Below, piece after piece: positions 14,487-22,972 of a stretch of 35,417 bases of DNA (positions are counted from its first letter, which is position 1; each line of letters starts with the position of its first letter). This stretch comes from Fimbriiglobus sp. (lineage in GTDB: Bacteria > Planctomycetota > Planctomycetia > Gemmatales > Gemmataceae): the NCBI GenBank assembly GCA_025459365.1, contig JALOQR010000011.1, positions 1 to 35,417 on the forward strand, written 5' to 3'. Both the position numbers and the translations under genes were made by a program. Under the pieces are notes generated by a model, which was not told where the DNA came from, searched no databases, and saw only the letters and a program-made list of their open reading frames with translations.

Positions 14487-16274
14487 TCAGGTGGACGAGC
14501 GGGCGGCGGTCGGGCTGTCTGGCTGGGTGAGGTTGCGGGCGGTGTTGATCAGGCCGAGGTGGCTGAACGCCTGGGGGAAGTTGCCGAGTTGCCGGCCAAC
14601 CACCGGATCGTACTCCTCGGCCAGCAAGCCAACATCGTTGCGGACGGCGAGCAACCGCTCAAACAGCTGCCGGGCATCGGCGGTGCGGCCAGCCAGGGCG
14701 TAGTTGTCGGCCAACCAGAAAGAGCACAGCAGAAACGCCCCCTCGCCGGCCGGCAGCCCATCGACTCCACTCTCGGTGCGATAGCGTTCGACGAACCCGT
14801 GCCGCATCAACTCCCGCTCGACGGCTGCCACCGTGCCGGCAATCCGCGGGTCGTCGGCTGGCAAGAACCCGACCTCGGCCATCATCAGCAGGGCAGCGTC
14901 CACCTCGGTGCCGCCATAGTGCTGGGTGAAACACCCACGGTCTGGGTTCCACCCGCGTGTACACACCTCGGCGTGCAGGTCGTCCCGCAGCCGTCGCCAG
15001 CGCTCGACTGGGCCGGGCAGGCCGAACCGCTCAACGTCTTTCACCGCCCGGTCGAACGCTACCCACGCCATGACTTTCGAGTGTGTGAAGTGCTGCCGCG
15101 GGCCGCGGACCTCCCAGATGCCCTCGTCCGCCTCCGGCCACACCTCTTCCAGACGGGCGAGCAATTCTCGCTCGATCCGCCACCCGCCGTCGTCGGTCAT
15201 GCCGCTCCGCCGGGCCAGGTGCAAGCAGTCCATCACCTCGCCGAACACGTCGAGCTGGAACTGGTTGTACGCCCCGTTGCCAGTCCGCACCGGCCGCGAC
15301 CCCTCGTACCCCGGCAACCAGGGCAAAGTGGTCTCGCCCAGCCGCCGCTCGCCAGCCAGCCCGTACATGATCTGGAGTTCGTCCCCACGGCCGGCCACCG
15401 CCCGTAGCAGCCAGTCCCGCCATGCCCTGGCTTCGTCCTTGAAGCCGCATTGCAACAACGCGGCCAGGGTGAAGGTGGCATCTCTCAGCCAGCAGTAGCG
15501 ATAGTCCCAGTTCCGTGGGCCGCCGATCTGCTCGGGCAGGCTGGTGGTGGGGGCGGCGACGATCCCACCGGTTGGAGAGTATGTCAGCGCCTTCAGTGTG
15601 ATGAGAGACCGCGTCACCGCCTCCCGCCACTCGCCGCGGTAGGTGCAGTTAGCCACCCATGCCCGCCACCATTCCTCAGTATCGGCCAGGGCAGTGTGCG
15701 GGTCGAGTAGCGGCGGCGACTCCAGGTGCGACGGGTGCCAGTTGAGCACGAACGGCACCTCGTCCCCCTCGCTCACCTCGAACTCGCCCACCACCGCTGC
15801 CCCCTCGCGGCGGAGGCCGACAGGAGTACGGACGTGGACCGTCTCCGGCCCGGCCGTCATCCGCACCCCGCCCGCCTCCGGCCGTACCCACGGGGTGACG
15901 CTACCGTAGTCGAATCGGGCGATCAACTCGGCCCGCAACCGCACCCGCCCGCCGACCCCGCGGGCAATCCGCACCAAATCAGGCTGGTCGTAGCGAATGG
16001 GCATGAAGTCGGTCAGGGTGACCGCCCCGGAGTCCGTCTCGAAGGTGGTGTCGAGCACCAGGGTGTCGCCGCGGTAGGCCCGGCGGACGATCCGCGGTTC
16101 GTCCGTGGGGGCGATCCGCCAACGGCCGTGGTCTGGAGTGCCGAGAAGGGCTGCGAAACAGGCGGGAGAGTCGAACCGGGGGAAGCAGAGCCAGTCGATC
16201 GACCCGTCGCGCCCAACGAGCGCAGCCGTGTGACAGTCGCCGATCAGTGCATAGTCTTCGATGCGGCCGGGCAT
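14487..16274 (-). CDS. GH15-family glycoside hydrolase (glucoamylase/trehalase-like)
   Basis: This 595-residue protein belongs to glycoside hydrolase family 15, whose members release glucose from starch-like glucans or trehalose. The N-terminal beta-domain opens MPGRIEDYALIGDCHTAALVGRDGSIDWLCFPRFDSPACFAALLG, the usual GH15 start (given here as overlapping recognisable pieces). The catalytic (alpha/alpha)6 barrel carries NWDYRYCWLRDATFTL, the substrate-site hallmark with Arg-Asp, and EEVWPEADEGIWEVRGP, which contains the likely general acid Glu. The FLLCSFWLADNYALAG and LLAEEYDPVVGRQLGNFPQAFSHLGLI stretches match the family end and its second catalytic Glu. There is no signal peptide, so it is cytoplasmic. 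Start 16274 follows GGAG. It lies 83 bases downstream of the AGE-type epimerase on the same strand. Confidence 0.9.
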   Translation of the reverse strand: MPGRIEDYALIGDCHTAALVGRDGSIDWLCFPRFDSPACFAALLGTPDHGRWRIAPTDEPRIVRRAYRGDTLVLDTTFETDSGAVTLTDFMPIRYDQPDLVRIARGVGGRVRLRAELIARFDYGSVTPWVRPEAGGVRMTAGPETVHVRTPVGLRREGAAVVGEFEVSEGDEVPFVLNWHPSHLESPPLLDPHTALADTEEWWRAWVANCTYRGEWREAVTRSLITLKALTYSPTGGIVAAPTTSLPEQIGGPRNWDYRYCWLRDATFTLAALLQCGFKDEARAWRDWLLRAVAGRGDELQIMYGLAGERRLGETTLPWLPGYEGSRPVRTGNGAYNQFQLDVFGEVMDCLHLARRSGMTDDGGWRIERELLARLEEVWPEADEGIWEVRGPRQHFTHSKVMAWVAFDRAVKDVERFGLPGPVERWRRLRDDLHAEVCTRGWNPDRGCFTQHYGGTEVDAALLMMAEVGFLPADDPRIAGTVAAVERELMRHGFVERYRTESGVDGLPAGEGAFLLCSFWLADNYALAGRTADARQLFERLLAVRNDVGLLAEEYDPVVGRQLGNFPQAFSHLGLINTARNLTQPDSPTAARSST

Positions 16275-16357
16275 AACGTCTCCGCGGGCGTCCACCCGCC
16301 GGGGGGGCGTGATGGGTTCACATTCTGCACGGGCGGTCGCGTGCGTGGGCTGTGGCA

Positions 16358-17566
16358 TCAGCAGCCCGCGTGCCATGCCCCGCCGGCCAGTCGCCAGCAA
16401 TACCACAGCATCCGCGGCAGGTGGTATGGCCCCTTCCACAGATTCCCCTTGAGCTGCACGCTCACGCGCCCATCGCGGTGCAGGTAACCATACCATTCGC
16501 CGTACTTGGGGTCCGGGAAGTGACGGAAACTCCAGTCGTGAACCTGCCGGTGCCAGCGGGCATACTTCTCGTCGTCGGTGAGCGTGCGGGCGAGCAGAGT
16601 GGCGATGACCGCCTCGCAGTGGGGCCACCAGAACTTCATGTCGTGCCAGTATTCCTGCACCGGCAACCCACGCAGGTCGCGGAAGTAGAACAGCCCGCCG
16701 AACTCGCCGTCCCACCCCCGCTCCCACATCCAATCCAGGATCGTCAGGCCGAGGCGGATCAGGCGCTGGTCGCCGCGGCGGTTCCCCTCATGCATCACGA
16801 ACCAGGCGCACTCGATGGCGTGCCCGGGGTTCAGAGTGCGACCGTCGAAGTGGTCAAGAATCTCGCCATCCGGCCCGACGGTCTCCATCAGGGCACGGTG
16901 TTCGGGCTTGAGGAAGTCTCGTTCGATCTCGGCGATGCTGTGGTCGGCCCACTCGGTACACGTTCGCCCGCGAACGGTCACGTCGCCGAGGTGTTCGCGG
17001 ACCTCCTGAGCGACATGCAGTGCGAACATGAGCGGGCCGACGCCCTTCGCCGGGCGGGTGGCGAGGTGAGTCTTCGCCGGCATCCGGCCTGGCGTGAACG
17101 AGTAATCGAGGTAGGCGTCGAACAAGCGGACAGCATCGTCGGCCGCCCGGCCATCGCCGCAGGCCTTCGCGTAGGCGGCATTGGCCATCGCCGCGAATGC
17201 CTCGCTGTACACGTATCGCCGCATCCGCAGCGGCCGGCCGTCACGGGTGAGGGTGAAGTACAGCTTGCCGTCCGGGGCGGCGGCGTACCGGCGGAGGAAG
17301 TCGATGCCGCTGGCGGCGGCGGTCAGCCACTCGGGGTTCCGCTCGACCGTGTTGTAGAGGGTGGCGAACATCCATGCCCCGCGGCCCTGGAACCACACCG
17401 ACTTGTCCGTGTCGATCACCGTGCCGTCGCGGTCGAGGGCGGTCAGGTAGCCGCCGTGCTCGCGGTCGAGGCCGTGGTCGAGCCAGAATGGGATGACGTC
17501 GCCAAGAAGGGCCTCGCGGTACACGGCGGCGAGGGCGGGGTCGGTAGCTGGCACGAGAGGTCCCAA
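16358..17566 (-). CDS. N-acylglucosamine 2-epimerase (AGE/RenBP family)
   Basis: This 402-residue (alpha/alpha)6-barrel enzyme interconverts GlcNAc and ManNAc or related sugars. Typical segments are VYREALLGDVIPFWLDHGLD, EHGGYLTALDRDG, KSVWFQGRGAWMFATLYN, RRYVYSEAFAAMANAAYAKA, LNPGHAIECAWFVMHEG and EYWHDMKFWWPHCEAVIA. The GHAIE and WPHCE His residues sit where the family places its catalytic histidines. The start is uncertain: TTG 17566 gives the full-length frame, and GTG 17554 (four codons later) is an alternative with GGGA upstream. It is divergent from the NanM-like gene 109 bases away, which suggests shared control with the NanA-like lyase cluster. In Bacteroides, enzymes of this family replace classical NanE in sialic-acid use. 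Confidence 0.9.
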   Translation of the reverse strand: MGPLVPATDPALAAVYREALLGDVIPFWLDHGLDREHGGYLTALDRDGTVIDTDKSVWFQGRGAWMFATLYNTVERNPEWLTAAASGIDFLRRYAAAPDGKLYFTLTRDGRPLRMRRYVYSEAFAAMANAAYAKACGDGRAADDAVRLFDAYLDYSFTPGRMPAKTHLATRPAKGVGPLMFALHVAQEVREHLGDVTVRGRTCTEWADHSIAEIERDFLKPEHRALMETVGPDGEILDHFDGRTLNPGHAIECAWFVMHEGNRRGDQRLIRLGLTILDWMWERGWDGEFGGLFYFRDLRGLPVQEYWHDMKFWWPHCEAVIATLLARTLTDDEKYARWHRQVHDWSFRHFPDPKYGEWYGYLHRDGRVSVQLKGNLWKGPYHLPRMLWYCWRLAGGAWHAGC

Positions 17567-17675
17567 CGGGTCGGCGGCAGGCCGGGGCTACTCCTCACGG
17601 CCGGGTGGGGCTATCGTGTCCGGCACCAGACCCAGCGGCAAGCCGGGCCACACCCCGCCGGCCGGAGGCGACACG

Positions 17676-18704
17676 ATGGCACGATCGTCGGTGGCGTTGG
17701 CCACACTCCTTACCTTTGCTCTCCTTGCCCGTGGGGCCGACCTCCCCCCACTGCCCGACAACGAGGGCGTGGCCGGGACATTCGCAGGGGTGACCCACGG
17801 CGCGCTTGTCGTCGCCGGCGGGGCCAACTTCCCCAACAAGAAGCCGTGGCAGGGCGGCAAGAAGGTGTGGCACGATGCGGCGTACGTGCTGGACCAACCC
17901 GGCGGGAAGTGGCTACCCGCTGGCAAACTGCCACGGCCACTTGGTTACGGCGTGAGCGTGACACACGGGAACGCGGTCGTGTGCGTCGGCGGGAGCGACG
18001 CCGTGCAGCACTACGCCGACGCCTTCCGACTGGAATGGACGGGCGGCAAACTGAGCACGACCCCTCTCCCGCCACTGCCGAAGCCGCTCGCCAATGCCTG
18101 CGGGGCACTGGTCGGCGACATTCTCTACGTCGCGGGTGGGCAGGAGAAACCGGACTCAGCGGGCACCTCGAAGTCGGCATGGCGGATCGACCTTGCAGCC
18201 AGGGAACCGAAGTGGGAGGGGATCACCGACTGCCCCGGCGGGGGGCGGATGCTCGCCACCGCGGCGGCGTTCGACGGCGCATTCTGGCTGATCGGCGGCG
18301 TGGATCTGGTGCCCGGGAAACACGGCATGGCCGAGCGGAAGTACCTCACCGACGCCCACCGCTTCGACCCCGGCAAGGGGTGGACGAAAGTTGCCGACCT
18401 ACCCCGCCCGTCGGCCGCCGCTCCCTCGCCCGCTCCGGCCGACACCGACGGCTTCTTCCTACTCGGCGGCGACGATGGCACCCAGATCGGTGCCGCCCCC
18501 GAGGAACACCGTGGGTTCTCAAAGTGCATCCTCCGATACGATGCCAAGGCCGCCAAGTGGTCCGAGACGGGCAAACTGGCCACTCCACATGTGACGGTGC
18601 CCTGCGTGCGGTGGGGTATGGGGTGGGTGGTGCCAAGTGGTGAGGTGCGGCCGGGAGTGAGGTCGCCTGCGATCGCGGCGTTCCCACCAACGAAGAAGGA
18701 GTAG
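17676..18704 (+). CDS. nanM: Exported Kelch-type sialic acid mutarotase (NanM-like)
   Basis: The 342-residue protein carries a signal peptide (MARSSVALATLLTFALLARGA) and a six-bladed Kelch beta-propeller. The first repeat, LPPLPDNEGVAGTFAGVTHGALVVAGGANFPNKKPWQGGKK (overlapping pieces), is the hallmark of the cyclically permuted mutarotase/NanM family, which converts alpha- to beta-N-acetylneuraminate in the periplasm. Later blades show VCVGGSDAVQHYADAFRLEW, ILYVAGGQEKPDSAGTSKSAW and FWLIGGVDLVPGKHG. ATG 17676 has GGAGG seven bases upstream. The stop is 7 bases before the MFS carrier start, so they form one operon. Role is inferred from family plus the neighbouring lyase and epimerase. Confidence 0.85.
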   Translation: MARSSVALATLLTFALLARGADLPPLPDNEGVAGTFAGVTHGALVVAGGANFPNKKPWQGGKKVWHDAAYVLDQPGGKWLPAGKLPRPLGYGVSVTHGNAVVCVGGSDAVQHYADAFRLEWTGGKLSTTPLPPLPKPLANACGALVGDILYVAGGQEKPDSAGTSKSAWRIDLAAREPKWEGITDCPGGGRMLATAAAFDGAFWLIGGVDLVPGKHGMAERKYLTDAHRFDPGKGWTKVADLPRPSAAAPSPAPADTDGFFLLGGDDGTQIGAAPEEHRGFSKCILRYDAKAAKWSETGKLATPHVTVPCVRWGMGWVVPSGEVRPGVRSPAIAAFPPTKKE

Positions 18705-18711
18705 TACGACC

Positions 18712-19953
18712 ATGTCCCCGCCCCTCGCCCGCACCGCCTGGCTGGTCGTCGGGTTGCTCATGCCGGTCGCCCTGCTCAACTACCTCGACCGGCAGATGCT
18801 CGCGTCCATGAAGTCGTCGGTCATGGCCGATATCCCCGACATCGGCACGGAAACCAACTGGGGATTCATGCTCGGCCAGTTCAAGTGGGTGTACGCCGCC
18901 CTCTCCCCGCTGGGTGGCTACCTCGCCGACCGCTTCAGCCGGCGAGTCGCCATCGCAGGCAGCCTGTTCGTCTGGTCCGCAGTAACGTGGTGGACGGGCC
19001 AAGTGACCACCTACGACGAACTGCTCCTCGCCCGCTCGCTCATGGGCTTCAGCGAGGCGTTCTACATCCCCGCCGCCCTGGCCCTCATCGCCGACTACCA
19101 CACCGGATCGACCCGCTCGCGGGCCGTTGGCCTGCACCAGATGGCCATCTACGCCGGGGTGATCGCCGGTGGCTTCGCCGGGCACGTCGCCGACGCTCCG
19201 GCCCTCGGCTGGCGGTTCGCCTTCACCGCCTGCGGAGTGGTCGGCATGGCCTATGCCCTGCCCCTGGTGCTGCTCGTGCAGGATGCCCCGCGGGCGGATG
19301 GCGACCGCCGCGACAAGTCGCCGCCTCCCCTCCGGGCCGCGATCGAGTTGTTCACCAACCGCTCGTTCCTGCTGCTCGTCCTCTACTTCACGCTGCCGGC
19401 GTTGGCCGGTTGGGTCGTGCGGGACTGGATGCCAGCCATCCTGAAAGAGCAGTTCGGCATCGGGCAGGGGCAGGCGGGGGTAGCGGCGACGCTCTACTGG
19501 CAGGTGGCGGCGGTCGGCGGGGCGATCCTCGGCGGCGTTCTGGCCGACCGCTGGGTCCGCCGCGACGCTCGCGGACGGGTGTACGTCAGCGCCATCGGCA
19601 TGAGCCTGATCGTGCCCGCTATCTTCGGCGTGGGCAACGCGGGCACGCTCGAAACGGCGGTCGCCTTCCTCGCCCTGTTCGGCCTCGGCTGGGGGTTCTT
19701 CGACTGCAACAACATGCCCATCCTCGCCCAGGTCGTGCGGCCGCATTTGCGGGCGACCGGGTACGGGGTGATGAACTTCGTGAGCATCAGTTGCGGCGGG
19801 CTGGCCGACTGGGGGTTCGGCGCCCTCCGGGACCGGGCGGTGCCGCTGAACGTGATCTTCGGCCTGTTCGCCGCCGCTGCTGTCGCATCTGTTGCTCTTG
19901 TCTTGCTTGTCCGCCCTCGCCCCGACCTCACCCGCCCGGAGTCGCCCGCATGA
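18712..19953 (+). CDS. MFS transporter, probable sialic acid/sugar acid carrier
   Basis: This 413-residue carrier has twelve predicted helices. NYLDRQMLASMKSSVMADI in helix 1 and SPLGGYLADRFSRRVAIAGSLF with the loop 2-3 signature are clear, and GGVLADRWVRRDARGRVYVS is the second-half copy. It starts 7 bases after the NanM-like gene, with GGAG inside that gene's last codons, and its TGA overlaps the ATG of the lyase gene (ATGA at 19950-19953). The tight coupling argues that it brings in the lyase substrate. In Bacteroides a MFS NanT plays this role; whether the substrate here is N-acetylneuraminate is inference from context only. Confidence 0.85.
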   Translation: MSPPLARTAWLVVGLLMPVALLNYLDRQMLASMKSSVMADIPDIGTETNWGFMLGQFKWVYAALSPLGGYLADRFSRRVAIAGSLFVWSAVTWWTGQVTTYDELLLARSLMGFSEAFYIPAALALIADYHTGSTRSRAVGLHQMAIYAGVIAGGFAGHVADAPALGWRFAFTACGVVGMAYALPLVLLVQDAPRADGDRRDKSPPPLRAAIELFTNRSFLLLVLYFTLPALAGWVVRDWMPAILKEQFGIGQGQAGVAATLYWQVAAVGGAILGGVLADRWVRRDARGRVYVSAIGMSLIVPAIFGVGNAGTLETAVAFLALFGLGWGFFDCNNMPILAQVVRPHLRATGYGVMNFVSISCGGLADWGFGALRDRAVPLNVIFGLFAAAAVASVALVLLVRPRPDLTRPESPA

Positions 19954-20858
19954 CGGTGAAACTGACCGGCCTCGTCGCCGCTACCCACACGCCGTTCCAC
20001 GCCGACGGCTCGCTCAACTTGGCCGCCGTTGAGCGGCAGGCCGAGCACCTGATCCGCTCCGGCGTCGGCACGGCGTTCATCGGCGGGAGTACCGGCGAGA
20101 GCCACTCCCTCGCGGTCGACGAGCGACTTCAGCTAGCCGAGCGGTGGGCGGCGGTGGCCCGTGGGTCCGAACTGCGGTTCGTGGTTCACGTTGGCTCGAA
20201 CTGCCTGGCCGACGCTCGCCGACTGGCCGCCCAGGCCCAGACGCTGGGGGCGGCGGCCGTCGCGGCACTGGCCCCGAGTTACTTCAAGCCGAAGTCGCTC
20301 GACGCACTGATCGCCTGCTGCGGCGAGATCGCCGGAGTCGCTCCGGCGGTGCCGTTCTACTTCTACGACATCCCGGTGCTCACCGGCGTACAGTTCCCGA
20401 TGCCCGAGTTCCTGGCCCGCGCCGCCGACCGCATCCCCACGCTCGCCGGTATCAAGTTCACCAACCCCGATCTGATGGCTTACCAGCAGTGCCTCCGGGT
20501 GGGCGTCGGGCGGTTCGACATCCCCTGGGGCGTGGACGAGTACCTGCTGGCGGCGGTGGCGCTCGGGGCGACCGGCGCGGTGGGGAGCAGCTACAACTTC
20601 GCCGCCCCGGTGTACCGCCGGCTGATGACTGCCTTCGACCGCGGCGACCTGACTGCGGCACGGGCTGAGCAGTTCCGCTCGGTGCAGTTGATCGAACTGT
20701 TGGCCGGGTATGGGTACATGGGAGCGGCCAAGGCGGTGATGGGCTTTCTGGGGGTGAACGTCGGCCCGGCCCGACTGCCGAACACGAACCCGACGGCGGA
20801 ACAGGCCGCGGGCCTCCGGGCGGCACTCGACCACCTCGGCTTCTTCGACTGGCTGTGA
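19950..20858 (+). CDS. nanA: N-acetylneuraminate lyase-like aldolase (DHDPS/NAL family)
   Basis: This 302-residue TIM-barrel class I aldolase is of the DapA/NanA family. The pyruvate-binding loop IGGSTGES is near residue 44. The catalytic Tyr139 lies in FYFYDIPVLTG, and the Schiff-base Lys169 lies in LAGIKFTNPDL. The YDIPVLTG and KFTN context is closer to N-acetylneuraminate lyases (YNIPALSG type) than to DHDPS. The reaction would split a sialic acid into ManNAc and pyruvate, which the AGE-type epimerase could then process. The start overlaps the carrier stop by 4 bases; the same frame is open upstream to 18885, but that part is a shadow of the carrier. A related sugar-acid aldolase cannot be excluded. 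Confidence 0.85.
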   Translation: MTVKLTGLVAATHTPFHADGSLNLAAVERQAEHLIRSGVGTAFIGGSTGESHSLAVDERLQLAERWAAVARGSELRFVVHVGSNCLADARRLAAQAQTLGAAAVAALAPSYFKPKSLDALIACCGEIAGVAPAVPFYFYDIPVLTGVQFPMPEFLARAADRIPTLAGIKFTNPDLMAYQQCLRVGVGRFDIPWGVDEYLLAAVALGATGAVGSSYNFAAPVYRRLMTAFDRGDLTAARAEQFRSVQLIELLAGYGYMGAAKAVMGFLGVNVGPARLPNTNPTAEQAAGLRAALDHLGFFDWL

Positions 20859-20978
20859 CGCGGCTCCGACCCACTGCTGCCACCTGCCACCGACCGAGAG
20901 TACACGCGGACCCGGTGGAGTGCAGCGGGCAGTCATGGGTCGAGTGTTAGTCGTAGTCGCCGAACGCCAGGTCGCGGG

Positions 20979-21347
20979 TCACTTCTTCGGCAGCTGGCGG
21001 CGGAACTCCTCGGTCTTGCCGTCCGGGTCGACCACCACCAGCACCTCGGCAGTGAGCGTCTTCACGGTCAAAGTTTCGCTCCGCTCGCCCGACCCGGTGT
21101 TCAGCGAGTACGCCAGTTTGCCTGCGTTCAGCTTGTACCGCCCCTTGTGGACCACGTCCCGCCTTGGATCGCCGGTGTCGAACCGCAGAAGCATGCCACC
21201 ATCGGCAGCGAAGACGGTGATGAACGTCACCCCTTTCGGCAAGTCGGCCGAACCCTTGGCCAGCACCCAGGTGCCAGCGAGCGGGGACGGTGCCGGGTGT
21301 GGGTTCAGGAGGAAAGCACAGGCGACCAGTGCAGAGATCGGAGACAT
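20979..21347 (-). CDS. Small secreted protein, Gemmata TIGR03066-like family
   Basis: The protein has 122 residues. A short signal peptide (MSPISALVACAFLLNPHPA) is followed by a compact beta-rich domain: LAGTWVLAKGSADLPKGVTF, VFAADGGMLLRFDT, YKLNAGKLAYSLNT, SETLTVKTLTAEVLVVVDPDGKTEEFRRQ. This lipocalin-like order (GTW, then DG, then YK, then L-T-V-K-L-T, then DPDGK-EEF) matches my memory of TIGR03066, described as a paralogous family in Gemmata obscuriglobus. The function is unknown. ATG 21347 is chosen because it starts the signal peptide; a longer frame reaches back to 21422. It converges on the lyase gene and lies 108 bases downstream of the next minus-strand gene. Confidence 0.72.
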   Translation of the reverse strand: MSPISALVACAFLLNPHPAPSPLAGTWVLAKGSADLPKGVTFITVFAADGGMLLRFDTGDPRRDVVHKGRYKLNAGKLAYSLNTGSGERSETLTVKTLTAEVLVVVDPDGKTEEFRRQLPKK

Positions 21348-21455
21348 GATCACCCCGGCTTCGGGCGTGTCGGTAAGAATTGCAAGGATGTTAGACCACA
21401 CAGGGCGATTCGGCCAGATCAAGTGAACGCCGAGTCGAGCCGGGTCGTCAGTGGC

Positions 21456-22733
21456 TCACCCGTCCTTTTTCTCCTCCTTCTTTTCGTCTCCTTTCTTCTG
21501 CTTCTCCTTCGGCGGGGGCGCTTTCGGGTATCCCTTCACGTTTTTCCCGGCCCACTCGTACCACCGGCCGACGGCCTCAGCACGCCGCTCCTCGGCTTTG
21601 CCGTCCTGGTCGTCAAAAAAGAAGTTGTAGTAGCTGTACTTCAGGCTATCGGAGGGAGTACCTGGGTACCGTGAGGTCATGCCGTAATCGATTGGTTCCT
21701 TCTTGGCGAGTAGCAGGCTCATGGCCAGGGCCACGTCGCGCAACTGGATAGGATTGTTCTGCCGCTGGCCATTGACCACGATCACCCCATTAAACGCCAC
21801 CGCCTCGTTGTCCAGCAGAGGGGCGAACACGGCGAGGTCGTCGAGCGTGCCGGCCTGGGCCACCTTGCAGAGGGCCGTCGCTCGTTGCGACGGGGTCGCT
21901 TTCTCGTTGGCCAGCAACTTCCGGGCGAGCGGCACCACTGGCTGCCGCAAGGTGGCGGCCACGCTCATGGCCAGCGACAGGGTGCGGACGTCGGTGCGGG
22001 TGTCGAGCCAGCGAGCGGTGATGGCAGCCAGAGCCTCCCGCCGTGGGTCGGAGTCGAGCGCGGTGCGAAGCTGGCTTTGAGTAAGCAAGTATGTCGGGGC
22101 GTTCACCCCGACCCCACCGCCGCCGTCCGGGATGGTGCTCTCGACGAACAGCACGGCGATTACATCGTCGGCCGAGGCCTGAGTGGTGTTCGTTGCCACG
22201 CCTGGTGTTCGGCGTGGGGTGAGTTCGGCCCGCCGGGCGTTGACCCGCTCGGCCACCTCGTCGTTTGGTTGCCCGACGGAGGTGACGAGATCGCGGTTCG
22301 GAGAGAGAAGCAGATCGCGGTAGAGTTGCCGGGCGGCGGGAGTGCGACCAGTGATGGCAAAGAACTGATCGGCCCCTGGCAGGTCGTGCTTGAACCGGCC
22401 GGCAGTGTCGGCAGAGAAACAATCGACGCGGGCGCGGACTTCCAGTGCGTAGGCTCGCGGTTGCAGCAACTCGCAGCGCCGGGCCACCTCCGGAATCTGC
22501 GAATTCTCGATCGCATCCACGATTGCGGGCAGAGCGAGCCGGCCGAGTTCACGGAGTTCGAGAAAGGCTTCTTCTCGGGCCGGAAAGTAGGGGTTGCCGA
22601 GAGCGGCCACCAGTTCACGGGCTTTGGCGTCGTCGTCGGCGGTCACGACCAGAGACGCGGGATCGGGGTCCAGGGCGAGCGGAGGGATGCGAGGGAGAGT
22701 GGCAAGGGCGACGGCCAGGGAGATTGGGCACAT
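21456..22733 (-). CDS. Secreted HEAT-like protein with Lys-rich tail (paralog A)
   Basis: The 425-residue protein has a probable signal peptide (MCPISLAVALATLPRIPPLA). A HEAT-like repeat follows (ELVAALGNPYFPAREEAFLELRELGRLALPAIVDAIEN in overlapping pieces), then a domain with RVDCFSADTAGRFKHDLPGADQF, a central region (NPIQLRDVALAMSLLLAKKEPIDYGM), and a highly charged C-terminus (KEKQKKGDEKKEEKKDG). It is clearly paralogous to the next gene upstream (22973-24613): the order of segments is the same, with DLPGADQF matching TLPGWDQF and IQLRDVALAMSL-DYGM matching IQLRDYALAYAI-DYGM. ATG 22733 begins the signal peptide; the longer frame starts in the intergenic hairpin region. Function unknown. 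Confidence 0.75.
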   Translation of the reverse strand: MCPISLAVALATLPRIPPLALDPDPASLVVTADDDAKARELVAALGNPYFPAREEAFLELRELGRLALPAIVDAIENSQIPEVARRCELLQPRAYALEVRARVDCFSADTAGRFKHDLPGADQFFAITGRTPAARQLYRDLLLSPNRDLVTSVGQPNDEVAERVNARRAELTPRRTPGVATNTTQASADDVIAVLFVESTIPDGGGGVGVNAPTYLLTQSQLRTALDSDPRREALAAITARWLDTRTDVRTLSLAMSVAATLRQPVVPLARKLLANEKATPSQRATALCKVAQAGTLDDLAVFAPLLDNEAVAFNGVIVVNGQRQNNPIQLRDVALAMSLLLAKKEPIDYGMTSRYPGTPSDSLKYSYYNFFFDDQDGKAEERRAEAVGRWYEWAGKNVKGYPKAPPPKEKQKKGDEKKEEKKDG

Positions 22734-22902
22734 GGGATAGCCCTGGGAAGGTGAGGGATCGATTGGACGGTGAGGCAGGAGGGTTCGAGTCACCAACACC
22801 TTACCGCCAATGGGAGCACAGTTCCAGACAATCACTCCGAACTCAAGCGGACGGGTGAGGTGGTGGGTGCTGATCGGTACCATGCGAGACATATGAACGG
22901 CA

Positions 22903-22931
22903 CAGGGCACCCCGACGACTGGGGTGCCCTG
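22903..22931 (-). terminator. 11-bp hairpin after paralog B
   Basis: CAGGGCACCCC (22903-22913) and GGGGTGCCCTG (22921-22931) form a perfect stem with a 7-base loop, 42 bases beyond the stop of the minus-strand gene ending at 22973. The following bases on that strand are only mildly T-rich. Confidence 0.55.
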
Positions 22932-22972
22932 CAAGTCTAACCGATTCAACCCCTCCGACGGCCAGAAGGTTC

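Noticed and set aside
16352-18643. 763-codon plus-strand frame across the AGE gene
   Set aside because: Shadow of the AGE epimerase and the NanM-like gene in another frame; no family features.
18885-19949. Long in-frame extension upstream of the lyase start
   Set aside because: The extension is Arg/Pro-rich shadow of the MFS carrier. The lyase begins at the ATG overlapping the carrier stop, where family similarity starts.
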